Positions 30,991-39,894 of a stretch of DNA of 64,000 nucleotides are shown here, piece after piece. Origin of the DNA: Photorhabdus sp. CRCIA-P01 (GTDB lineage: Bacteria > Pseudomonadota > Gammaproteobacteria > Enterobacterales > Enterobacteriaceae); assembly GCF_003545805.1 (NCBI RefSeq), contig NZ_NMQR01000026.1:1-64000 (forward strand). Direction: 5' to 3'. Under the pieces are notes generated by a model, which made no database searches, was not told the DNA's origin, and saw nothing but the letters and a program-made list of their open reading frames with translations. Position 1 is the stretch's first letter, and every line of letters begins with the position of its first letter. Made by a program: the position numbers and the translations under genes.

Positions 30991-33774
30991 CTAGTTGGGG
31001 GACCGGATAATCAGTCGATCAATTTTCTTGTTATTGAACTCCTTATATTCCTTGCGAAGGGATAATAAGAAATCTGGATCTTGCGCGGTATAGTACAAAT
31101 ATCGTGCTGATAGGGTAAATGAATCTGCATTTTCCAGCGCTTTTCTGGCGCCAGTGGCACGACGTTGTTTCTCTGTTCGATCCTGTTCATTTGCCGGTGG
31201 CATAAGGATATTGAGCAAATCGGTTAAATCGTGCGAGCCAGGGGTGGAGCGAACACCAACATATTTATGATCTTGAGTCTGTAATTCGCCATGAGAGATC
31301 TCATGAATAGCAATGTGTGCGACATGTTCACGCCCTAATAGCGGATCTTCATAGACCTTATTCAGCGTATCGGTATATACATTGAGATAGGTACTCTTAT
31401 CGCCTTTTGACCGTTTTTTATACTCATCAACATTCAAATCGGCAACGGTGGTGCTGGATGAACCTGATTTATTCTTTTGATAATGAATATTTTTTGTGGT
31501 TTTCAGCTTATCTAGTCCATGCATAACGCTGTCAATACGTTTTTTCCATTGCGGTAGTTGATCAGCCTCCTGATGACTACCGAAAAATATCCTGTAGATT
31601 TCAAGAGCACTTTCACTATTTTTGCTCTCTTTCAAAAAGTTACTGGCTATTTTAAGTTGATTAATAGCTCTTTTTTTACCTTCTTTGAAAGTCGCTTGGG
31701 CTCTATCGTGCGCATTGGTGCCCGATTCATCCTGATAACGGATTGGGTTATTCTTGACCATGCGGTACAAGTTCAAGCCATCGACTGTTCCGGCGGGATC
31801 AGCACTTAGCCATCTTCCCATCCACGGCTGATAGTAACGATATTGGTAATAATACAACCCGGTTTTGTCTCGCTCTTTACCTGAATACCTGACGGTTTTA
31901 TAACTGGCTTCAGTTTGGTTTCTGGCTGCCCATATTGCTGTGCCTCCGTATGGATAATACTCTTCCTGGCTGATGATTTTACCTTTGGCATCCAGTTCCA
32001 ACATGCTGTTGCCAATTAGATTGTCGTAACTGTAGCGTATTTGATCTTTGTTGATGTCATTGGATTTCATTGCTTCCCAGTGTAGTACCCGAACTTGTGC
32101 CCGGCCGGCTTTTCCAATAGTAATCACTTGTAGGCTTTCGGTGATCTCGGAGCCTGATTTTGTTTCCCGTAGTTCTAGTCCGGGTAGATAAACAACCCGT
32201 TGCTGTTGTGTACTATGACTCGTCTGCTGTTCGCTCACTTTCAGCACCCGCGTTGCGCCTGCGTTGTAGCGGTACCATTCCTTATCCGTTGCACTATTAT
32301 TATCGCTCCGATTGATCGTAGTGACCTGTTGCAGCTCGCCTCTTCGGTTCCAGTTTAGGCTTTGTCCTGTTCCGAGTGACATCTGATGTCCGCCTGCATC
32401 AAATTGTGCATCGATATTATCTGGCGTTATTCCGTGCTTACTCAGCATGGCCCGATTGCTGCGGTGAGATACGGTGATTTCCGTCGTATAAATATTACGC
32501 GTTGCCGGGGCGTTATGTTGGATTTGCGTCAAGTTGTTACCTCGGTCATAACGGTAGGTACGAATGTATTTGGTATAGGTATTGTCATCAGAGGGGAGGG
32601 GAACGATGGGGGAAGGGAACCGGCTGTTTTGCTGACCTATGTTAGCCATTTCACGGCCGGTGGATTCGATAAGTTGATATAGAGAATCATAGGCGTAGGT
32701 ATTTTGGGAGGGCACCTTCTGATTACGCCAGAAACGGGTTTCTTCTGCACTATTGCGAATACTCACCACGTTGCCTACCGGGTCATACACATAGCGTAAA
32801 GACTGTAATAATTTCTCATTCAGGAGATATTTTTTGGCACGTTGAGTGGAGATATTGGTGAGTCTTTGGGTCTCTGGTTCATAAGAGTATTTGGTGATTA
32901 CGCCATTACCATGCTCTTCGCGTAATTTCTGGCCTGTTGCTGAATAGGAGAGGGCGCTAACTATTGTCTGCTCTGGCTGCCCTTGGATCGTTAGCCAATG
33001 ACCTTGCAGTTGCCCGGTGACATTATACGCCAGACGTTGCATATTTCCTTTGGCATCGATTTGTTTCAAGGGTGCGCCGGTAGCATCGGTGATGTTTTTT
33101 GTGGTGTAAATCTTATTTTCCAATTTGTTCTGCCAGTCTGACCTGTCATCACCGTTCCAATCCGGTATTTGATCGTCCTTGAGCAGTTGTCGTGAATGGG
33201 ACAGATGCGTACCGGTCAGAGACAAGCTATTGTGTTGATTCAGCCCTGTGGTGTCATAGTGACGCATATACTGACCGGCCAGATTAAGATTTTTTTCTGC
33301 CGGGGAATGACTGGCCCAAATAAAACGTTCGATAACCTGTGGCATTTCTTCATCAACGGATTGCTCACTGACTGATAGCAGGCGGCCAGGCAATGAGCGA
33401 TCTTCATACTGCCAGGTTTGCACTGTGCTTGTTGCATTTACATTAAAAACCGGGCGAGTTTCGATATCCCTTAGTGTCACGGTACACCCGGCATCGGCGC
33501 TTACCGTGCGCAGTACCGTGCCTGCCAAGTCATACTGCCAATGGAAATTGGGTTGTACCGTATTATCTGTTTGCATCAAATCATATAGGCGCGGGTCGAT
33601 GCTTTGAACCCGATTTCCGCGTGAATCATATTGATGGCGAGTAATGAGTATATCGGTATTATCGGTTGCTTTGGCACGATGGAAAGCGACTTCCCTTACG
33701 GTCAGTCCTCGGTTATCCAATATATTAACGGTAGGAGTACCGGCATATACGGCCGGATCAAAGGTGGATGTCAT
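30991..33774 (-). CDS. TccC-like Rhs-repeat toxin with C-terminal HExxH (aspzincin-like) domain
   Basis: This 927-residue protein starts like Tc-toxin C components (YAGTPTVNILDNRGLTVREV). It has the Rhs/YD-repeat cocoon (about 1-660) ending in the signature GLYYYQYRYYQPWMGRWLS, DPAGTVDGLNLYRMVKNNP. The unique C-terminal domain (about 690-927) has HEISH at 824-828, D835 in TQDHKYVG and ENADSF at 881-886. That is the layout of M35-type aspzincin proteases (HExxH, an Asp ligand in GTxDxxYG, and an ANADS-like motif). Tc C proteins usually encapsulate a toxin released by self-cleavage and need TcA and TcB; neither is in this window. Position and direction suggest PVC cargo, which is inference. Confidence 0.88.
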   Translation of the reverse strand: MTSTFDPAVYAGTPTVNILDNRGLTVREVAFHRAKATDNTDILITRHQYDSRGNRVQSIDPRLYDLMQTDNTVQPNFHWQYDLAGTVLRTVSADAGCTVTLRDIETRPVFNVNATSTVQTWQYEDRSLPGRLLSVSEQSVDEEMPQVIERFIWASHSPAEKNLNLAGQYMRHYDTTGLNQHNSLSLTGTHLSHSRQLLKDDQIPDWNGDDRSDWQNKLENKIYTTKNITDATGAPLKQIDAKGNMQRLAYNVTGQLQGHWLTIQGQPEQTIVSALSYSATGQKLREEHGNGVITKYSYEPETQRLTNISTQRAKKYLLNEKLLQSLRYVYDPVGNVVSIRNSAEETRFWRNQKVPSQNTYAYDSLYQLIESTGREMANIGQQNSRFPSPIVPLPSDDNTYTKYIRTYRYDRGNNLTQIQHNAPATRNIYTTEITVSHRSNRAMLSKHGITPDNIDAQFDAGGHQMSLGTGQSLNWNRRGELQQVTTINRSDNNSATDKEWYRYNAGATRVLKVSEQQTSHSTQQQRVVYLPGLELRETKSGSEITESLQVITIGKAGRAQVRVLHWEAMKSNDINKDQIRYSYDNLIGNSMLELDAKGKIISQEEYYPYGGTAIWAARNQTEASYKTVRYSGKERDKTGLYYYQYRYYQPWMGRWLSADPAGTVDGLNLYRMVKNNPIRYQDESGTNAHDRAQATFKEGKKRAINQLKIASNFLKESKNSESALEIYRIFFGSHQEADQLPQWKKRIDSVMHGLDKLKTTKNIHYQKNKSGSSSTTVADLNVDEYKKRSKGDKSTYLNVYTDTLNKVYEDPLLGREHVAHIAIHEISHGELQTQDHKYVGVRSTPGSHDLTDLLNILMPPANEQDRTEKQRRATGARKALENADSFTLSARYLYYTAQDPDFLLSLRKEYKEFNNKKIDRLIIRSPN

Positions 33775-34318
33775 TTTATTTATGCTCCTTGATTTGAGGG
33801 TTGTCTTAATAGGTGAAAAGGTAAAATTTTTTGCGATTGCATCCCTTATATAAACCCCCTTATTTGCATATTTTCAGCTAGAATAATCGAACTCTCTAAT
33901 TTCCTCGTTAAAACCTGTCACTTGTTCAAAATTGAGAAGACCTAATTTATTCCTCGACAGAGCCCAAGTGGCTTAAGCTATTTTTCTTGCCAAAGATCAT
34001 TAGCTCGACCAATTAGCATTGGTCCCTTTGATAAAAGGGCTTTACGATAAACTAACTAGCAATACTCTGCTAGATCATTAAGATGATGATTATTCCTTTG
34101 ATTGTTAGGGCATTCGAACATGTTTACTTCCAGATTAACGATGTTACGCTTATTATGTGAATCTACCATGGATTTCAAAGATAAATTATTATTGGGAATG
34201 GGAAAATAGGGTTCAGCATTGCTGCATCACAGATATTTTCCCTGATTTGGTGTGATTGTGATTGTGGTTGAGTGGTGATGTTTTTGTATTTTAAACGGTT
34301 TTAATTATCTTTTCATAA
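33775..34318. other. Intergenic region upstream of the TccC-like gene
   Basis: 544 bases without a gene. CCCTTT-GATA-AAAGGG (34024-34039) is a short perfect hairpin without a T-run. AAGGAG precedes the TccC-like start. The length suggests a separate promoter for that gene. Confidence 0.45.
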
Positions 34319-35314
34319 TTAACTTTCTCCATTATCTGATGAAAGTTTTAATACTTGTTTATTAATGCTATTAATTCTAATTTCTATTTTATTTCTTGCC
34401 CTGGCTAATGTATCTAAGGTTAATTTTTCTCCCTTTATTTTAGAGGAAAACCCGGAAAGGCTCATTGCATTATCGCCATAGTTTCTACGCATAAATGTGA
34501 CTGCATCAGAATGGCTTTCATTGAGAACTTCACGGATACTATTGGTGAAATCTAATATATGTCTGGCTTTATCATTACTCAATCCTGCTAATGCTTTATG
34601 GTGCGATACGGCCAGTTCAGCAAGTTTATAGGCAGGAATTTTTGCCGGGGATATTTTGCTTACAATTTGTGATGTGATTAAACCACCGGCAGTTACTTTT
34701 AGATTGTCTTTATTACCAAGCTTTTTCTTTATTGCTTTTAAGATAGGGTTTTTATCGTAATTATTGATATCGAATATCATGTTTCTTGTTTTAGGATAAG
34801 GGTATGCGATTTCCAATTTCTCATTTAATTTTTCAATCGCCGTATCATTAAGATAATTTAATCCTGTTCCGGCTAATGCGCCAATACCCATGCCAGCCAG
34901 AGTGCCAATACCCGGTGCTATAGCACTTCCTATGGCTCCGCCAATAGCGCCGCCGGCTATACTGCCTCCTGTATTTAATAGGGTTTGTAATGCAGTCGTC
35001 CCTATATTTTTAGCCATGTTACTTCCAGCAGATTCAGGGGAGTCCATTGATTTTAAGGTCCAGTCTAATTGTTTTAAGTGACCTTTAACTACAACCATCC
35101 ATTTGTAATATTCGGAAATGTTTTCTTTCCAAAATGTATATTCATTAGTTTGATCTAAACTAACAGCATTATTTCTCCTCATGTGATTTAAATCCAATCC
35201 CATACCTAATGATGTGCTACCTATATTACTCTCATCATATTCAGTCTGTATTGAAGGTCTATTAACGCTATTCTCTAAATGTTTAGTATTTTCACTGTGT
35301 TTTTTGTTTGGCAT
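34319..35314 (-). CDS. Orphan glycine-zipper protein, likely PVC cargo
   Basis: I recognise no family for this 331-residue protein. The N-terminus (1 to about 60) is polar and probably disordered, as in known PVC cargo leaders. Residues 115-151 form a glycine zipper (GGSIAGGAIGGAIGSAIAP and GMGIGALAGTG), a motif that packs helices in membranes. The C-terminal 180 residues are basic and helical, with no catalytic motif that I can name. There is no signal peptide. It starts 91 bases after the PVC cap gene, in the same direction, where effector genes normally begin. Membrane disruption in the target is possible but unproven. Confidence 0.72.
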   Translation of the reverse strand: MPNKKHSENTKHLENSVNRPSIQTEYDESNIGSTSLGMGLDLNHMRRNNAVSLDQTNEYTFWKENISEYYKWMVVVKGHLKQLDWTLKSMDSPESAGSNMAKNIGTTALQTLLNTGGSIAGGAIGGAIGSAIAPGIGTLAGMGIGALAGTGLNYLNDTAIEKLNEKLEIAYPYPKTRNMIFDINNYDKNPILKAIKKKLGNKDNLKVTAGGLITSQIVSKISPAKIPAYKLAELAVSHHKALAGLSNDKARHILDFTNSIREVLNESHSDAVTFMRRNYGDNAMSLSGFSSKIKGEKLTLDTLARARNKIEIRINSINKQVLKLSSDNGES

Positions 35315-35405
35315 ATTACCCTCTTTTTATTGCTATACTTCCCTAACTACATTGATTGTTTTTTTCTCTGTTTTTTGAATGTATATAATTGATTAAATAG
35401 AAATG

Positions 35406-36308
35406 CTAAACTTCAATTAATTTATCAGTATTTTCTTCAATAATTATAATACCTATACCGTTGATCTTAATCACTGTACCCTGATTGTTTTTCCACGTTG
35501 AGATAATCCCCTTAATTTTGGATAAATAACCTGAATGGCTAATACCCGAAACATTAAGAATCATATTTTTATTTTCCTGATGTTCATTACTTTCCGTGGT
35601 GAGTTTAGTTGTCAGCTTTACTTTATTAAGTGCAAGGCGGACATCTTCTGTGCCCCCTAAATCGGCACATAATTTATCAAATAAGGCTTGGTTTATTTGC
35701 GAATTATCCAGATTTGATTTTTGATCCACATAAGCGGAAATTTGGCTAATGGGTTTTATATCGTCTTTATTGTTTTGCAGTTTTACTGGTACGGTAATTG
35801 AATACAACAAAGAAAGACGTGGACGATTACCGAGAGCTTGCCAAAAGTTGCCCAAGCTATTTAGATTTTCCTGTGGTGGAACAACTCGGGTATATGCACC
35901 GCGCATTCCGGTTAATTGGCGATTGTTAATCAATGCATTTAAAATGCGTGTTATCACTTTTGCTGCCTGATTATCGGGCTGACTATCCGGGCTGGAGCTA
36001 TCGGTTGATGGCTTATTCGAGTGCCAATAAGTAATTAGATAGTTGCAATTGATGTTTACCCATCCCGGCAATAATGAGCTGGTTGAGGGGTTATAATGTC
36101 TTGGTTCGGCAGAGCGTAATTGTAAATCTTCATGTATATCATAAAGAAATACACTTACTGTAGGTTTCGACGGGGTTGAGTCTATTTCTGGAAGATCAAA
36201 ACGAATATCAATATTATCTTTATTATCATTTAAATATTTAGATAAAATATTACTCAATGTTTTATTGACTTCAATAATAGCATTGTCAGAAGCAATTAAA
36301 TTTCTCAT
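35406..36308 (-). CDS. pvc16: PVC tube/sheath terminator (cap), DUF4255 family
   Basis: This 300-residue protein carries the DUF4255 domain (about residues 10-200: MRNLIASDNAIIEVNKTLSNIL, VFLYDIHEDLQLRSAEPR, LITYWHS, and RLSLLYSITVPVKL) of Pvc16/Afp16. In eCIS particles this protein ends tube and sheath growth at the distal tip. The C-terminal 90 residues are a small beta domain. It is the last structural gene, 24 bases after the ATPase gene, and is followed by the cargo genes. Confidence 0.9.
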   Translation of the reverse strand: MRNLIASDNAIIEVNKTLSNILSKYLNDNKDNIDIRFDLPEIDSTPSKPTVSVFLYDIHEDLQLRSAEPRHYNPSTSSLLPGWVNINCNYLITYWHSNKPSTDSSSPDSQPDNQAAKVITRILNALINNRQLTGMRGAYTRVVPPQENLNSLGNFWQALGNRPRLSLLYSITVPVKLQNNKDDIKPISQISAYVDQKSNLDNSQINQALFDKLCADLGGTEDVRLALNKVKLTTKLTTESNEHQENKNMILNVSGISHSGYLSKIKGIISTWKNNQGTVIKINGIGIIIIEENTDKLIEV

Positions 36309-36332
36309 ATCAACTCCAGTTTTATTAAATGT

Positions 36333-38408
36333 CTAAAAAACCAACCGGCCAGTTTTATTCAATTCGAGAATAATTGCCCGTTCTATATGTTTGTTTTCAA
36401 CTCTATTATCATTTGCCGATAATATTGATGATAATAGCGCAATATTCCTGATATTTGCACCGGTTAGATCTGCCTGTTTAGCCAAATGTTCATAATCAAG
36501 CTCATCCGATAAATGAAGTTGTTCAGGCCAAATTGCCTGCCACATTTGTTTACGTAATATTTCATCGGGATAAGTAAAATGGGTAATAAAAGTAAAACGG
36601 CGGTTAAAAGCATTATCTAAATGACAGCGATTATTAGTGGCTAGAATCACTAATCCGGGATAATCTTCCAGTCGTTGCAATAGGTAAGAAACTTCAATAT
36701 TGGCATGTCTGTCTTGAGCATCTTTGGTTTCACTGCGTTTGCCAAATAGAGCATCGGCCTCATCGAAAAACAGCACGCCAGAATCGGCTTCGGCCAGATC
36801 GAAAATACGGGAGATATTTTTTTCCGTTTCACCGATATATTTATTCACCACGGTAGAGAGATCGACTTTAATCAGATCAACGCCAAGATGTCCGGCAATC
36901 ACTTCTGCGGCCATCGTTTTTCCGGTACCAGACTCACCGTAAAATAGGGCGCTAATGCCGGTACCATAACCTATTTTCTCCTGAAAACCGGCGTTTAATA
37001 CTTGGTCACGGTAATTAATAGCGACAATAATTTCTCTCAGTTGTTGAGTTAATCCCTCTGAAATGACTAAATCATTAAAACTGCGTTTGGGTGTTATCCG
37101 TTGAGCTAGTTTACCAAAATTTTGTTGGGCGCGCAGATTTAATGCTTTACGCAAATCAATTTCTTCCAATTGGCCTTCTGGTTGCCGTAATATTTGATAT
37201 TGAGCTGCTTCTTTAATAATTAAAGGTAACGTTTCTGGAGTAAATGAAAAACGTCGGCATAACTGAGTAAGATTAATTTCACGATCGGCATTATCCGGCA
37301 AATTTTCTTTCATCATTGCTTTTTTCTCTGCCAGTGTGGCTATAGGCATCTCAATTTGCACCATTGGTAGGCGTTGAATCCATACGAATGAATCGCCCGG
37401 CTCTATCAGACAAACCACTCTTAAATTTGGTTGATTTAACAGAGCGGATAATTCGCAGATCCCTATTGTCTTTCCCTCTGTAAGCAAAGAGAAATTGCGG
37501 ATTAATAAACAGGCATCGTGTAGCCGGGCTTCTCGTATTGCATCTATTAACAGGCCAGATATTGTATCAGTGTTCTCTTCGTCCGGTAGGCGGGCTAAAT
37601 CAAGAATTAAGGTACTGATACCATGAAATGCCATAATATTATTGACCGCTAATTCTCTAGCGCTGTCTTGTTTTCCTCTGAGTATCACCAGTGGGCGAAT
37701 CTCATCGGTTTCATTTAATAATATCTTCTCAAGTGAATAATAAAGGGTTTGCGGATACCAAGTCTGTGAGGCAGAAGAATGCCAATATGTACAAGTTATT
37801 AAGGGAGGTAAAATAACGCGTTGGCCGGATAAAAAATGCCAGACAGCACTGTGTGTTAAAAATTGCGTTTGAAGCCAAATAGATTCCTCGTGGTTATTGA
37901 GCTGTAACAGATGGTGATTGATTAATGGTGTTTGTGGCAGAAAGCTATTTTGCAGTAATTGCCAATCACTTTGGCGTTGGCTAAATAATTCAATAGCTAA
38001 AGCAAAACTCGGCCACTGCTTTTTACTGTTACCGTGCAGAAAAGCAAATAATGCATGATAACGGCTGTCAAAATGGGGTAATAAGCCTAGCAGTAAAATA
38101 TCACGCTCAAATTCAGTGAGTTCAAAACGTTCTATCAGTAATGATAATGTACCAGAAATAGACTTATTCTCTGTTGCCTCATGATTAATAATATCATTCT
38201 GTTTTAACCAATGTGGCATGCCTAATGGTTTTATCAAACGTTGCTCTATTTCATCTTCGGTCAGTAAAAAACTTTCTGGTAATGAATCGTACCAATTCCC
38301 CTTTTGGTAATAGTAGCGTTGTAATAGCAGATCAATACGCTCCAGATGAGGATAAATCCAACGTAATTCTGCTGCCATACAATGGTTGTTTATTAGAGGA
38401 TAGTTCAT
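36333..38408 (-). CDS. pvc15: PVC AAA+ ATPase
   Basis: This 691-residue protein has an N-terminal helical region and an AAA+ domain (about 450-690): Walker A GESGTGKT near residue 490, Walker B VLFFDEADALFGKR near 545, and sensor ILATNNR near 585. Pvc15/Afp15 is needed for particle assembly and has been linked to loading cargo into the tube. All nucleotide-binding motifs are intact. It lies nine bases after pvc14. Confidence 0.93.
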   Translation of the reverse strand: MNYPLINNHCMAAELRWIYPHLERIDLLLQRYYYQKGNWYDSLPESFLLTEDEIEQRLIKPLGMPHWLKQNDIINHEATENKSISGTLSLLIERFELTEFERDILLLGLLPHFDSRYHALFAFLHGNSKKQWPSFALAIELFSQRQSDWQLLQNSFLPQTPLINHHLLQLNNHEESIWLQTQFLTHSAVWHFLSGQRVILPPLITCTYWHSSASQTWYPQTLYYSLEKILLNETDEIRPLVILRGKQDSARELAVNNIMAFHGISTLILDLARLPDEENTDTISGLLIDAIREARLHDACLLIRNFSLLTEGKTIGICELSALLNQPNLRVVCLIEPGDSFVWIQRLPMVQIEMPIATLAEKKAMMKENLPDNADREINLTQLCRRFSFTPETLPLIIKEAAQYQILRQPEGQLEEIDLRKALNLRAQQNFGKLAQRITPKRSFNDLVISEGLTQQLREIIVAINYRDQVLNAGFQEKIGYGTGISALFYGESGTGKTMAAEVIAGHLGVDLIKVDLSTVVNKYIGETEKNISRIFDLAEADSGVLFFDEADALFGKRSETKDAQDRHANIEVSYLLQRLEDYPGLVILATNNRCHLDNAFNRRFTFITHFTYPDEILRKQMWQAIWPEQLHLSDELDYEHLAKQADLTGANIRNIALLSSILSANDNRVENKHIERAIILELNKTGRLVF

Positions 38409-38417
38409 ATAAACCTT

Positions 38418-39851
38418 TTAAATGTTTTGCCAGTTGATTAATAAAGGGCGATCCAGCCAAGGCAATTTGGCGATATTTAATGGCCAGGGCCAGTCAGCTA
38501 ATAGCACATCAAACGATTGATGTTGAATTGTGATGTTGATTTCCTGCTCATCTATTCGTAATTCTCCCGGCCGTTGTAAAAACAATTGGCGAACATCATT
38601 GTGGCTTAATTTTTTCCAGGCAGGAAGTTGGGCGATAACTGCATCCAGCCATTGTTCTATTATCAACTTTTTTTCTGGTTCAATGGGTGTTGATTCGATA
38701 TTTTCATCAGCCATGAGCTTGCATAAAATATGATTTAATCCTTTGTGTTCTATCGGAACTTTTTCGTTTCCCCAAATCAGATAATCAAGCAGATCAACGG
38801 CACTGAATTGAGCTTGACGATGGATAAATTTTTGCTTTTCGATTAAACCGAGTTGATTAAACAGAGCAGGTAATATCGGCCATAAAACTAATATTCCCGC
38901 ATTGTTTACCTGACGTGGTAAGGCTTGTTCAGGCAATAAAATCGGTTCAGGTCGTTGTGTGTTGTCAGTTCGATGTTGGTTATGGTAATTTTCTCCTGTT
39001 GTAATAAAGTATTTCGACAGGTATTGATATTCTTCAACTGATAAGTGTTTTTTACAGTGTTGTGAAATTGGTATTGTTTGCCAGAGTTGTTTTAACCAGT
39101 TATTTAATGGAGTGTCGTGGGCTACAGCTTGGCGAAATAATGCGATAAGAGATGCTACATTAAGCGTACCGTTATTAAGCTCAGTCGTGATGCGTGAGAT
39201 AATTTTTGCATCGGGTTTAGGCATTCCCTGTGTATTATGCTGTTGTATATATTTCAATGCATTTAATATCAGTTGGCAGGAGGAAACGGGCTCCTCCTGA
39301 TGCTGCGGTGTGATTATTTTCTCCGATAATTTGCGATTAATGGTCATTAATAAAGCCGGTTCTTTAATAGCCAAAAGTTTTTGCAGACTGTATTCGGATA
39401 AACAACTTTTTGCCAGTAATAGTATCCATTTGTTTTGTACCCGGGTTAATTGGTTAATTAATTGTGTGATATTGATGTTATTAATTTCACTGTTCTTTTC
39501 TGTCTCCTTTTGGTTTAATGTGGAATTTCCCTGATGTAAATAATGAATAAGGTTCTCAACATCTGTTTGATTATTTACCTGATATTGGCTTAATGCTTGA
39601 CTTAATTCAGAGTTAATTCGAATGGGAAACAGTGAATTAAAATTATGTAAACTTATTTCGCCAAGGTTCAGAGTGAGTGCTTCCAAATAGATATTTTTAT
39701 TAATGGTATATGAGTTAAAACAGGCATTGATTAACTTATTTATATTGAATTGATTAAGCAGGGAGCCATGCAATACTTTTTTAGCTACCTGTGTGTTATT
39801 AGCTTCAATAGTAATGATTATCCGATTTAGCAGATTTATATTTGACCTCAT
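38418..39851 (-). CDS. pvc14: Contractile injection system tape-measure-type protein Pvc14
   Basis: This 477-residue protein matches the CIS tape-measure family, recognised from the N-terminal INKLINACFNSYTINKNIYLEALTLNLGEI region, GILVLWPILPALFNQLGL, AVDLLDYLIWG and the C-terminal LPWLDRPLLINW. Pvc14 is thought to set tube length. It directly follows pvc12; the pvc13 tail-fibre gene that normally lies between them is missing, and only 43 bases separate the two genes. Confidence 0.87.
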   Translation of the reverse strand: MRSNINLLNRIIITIEANNTQVAKKVLHGSLLNQFNINKLINACFNSYTINKNIYLEALTLNLGEISLHNFNSLFPIRINSELSQALSQYQVNNQTDVENLIHYLHQGNSTLNQKETEKNSEINNINITQLINQLTRVQNKWILLLAKSCLSEYSLQKLLAIKEPALLMTINRKLSEKIITPQHQEEPVSSCQLILNALKYIQQHNTQGMPKPDAKIISRITTELNNGTLNVASLIALFRQAVAHDTPLNNWLKQLWQTIPISQHCKKHLSVEEYQYLSKYFITTGENYHNQHRTDNTQRPEPILLPEQALPRQVNNAGILVLWPILPALFNQLGLIEKQKFIHRQAQFSAVDLLDYLIWGNEKVPIEHKGLNHILCKLMADENIESTPIEPEKKLIIEQWLDAVIAQLPAWKKLSHNDVRQLFLQRPGELRIDEQEINITIQHQSFDVLLADWPWPLNIAKLPWLDRPLLINWQNI

Positions 39852-39894
39852 ATTAATATTCTCTTTTTTTAACTAATAAATATGGGAAAATTAG

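Noticed and set aside
34024..34039. CCCTTT-GATA-AAAGGG hairpin as a terminator
   Set aside because: There is no T-run on either strand, and the stem is short.
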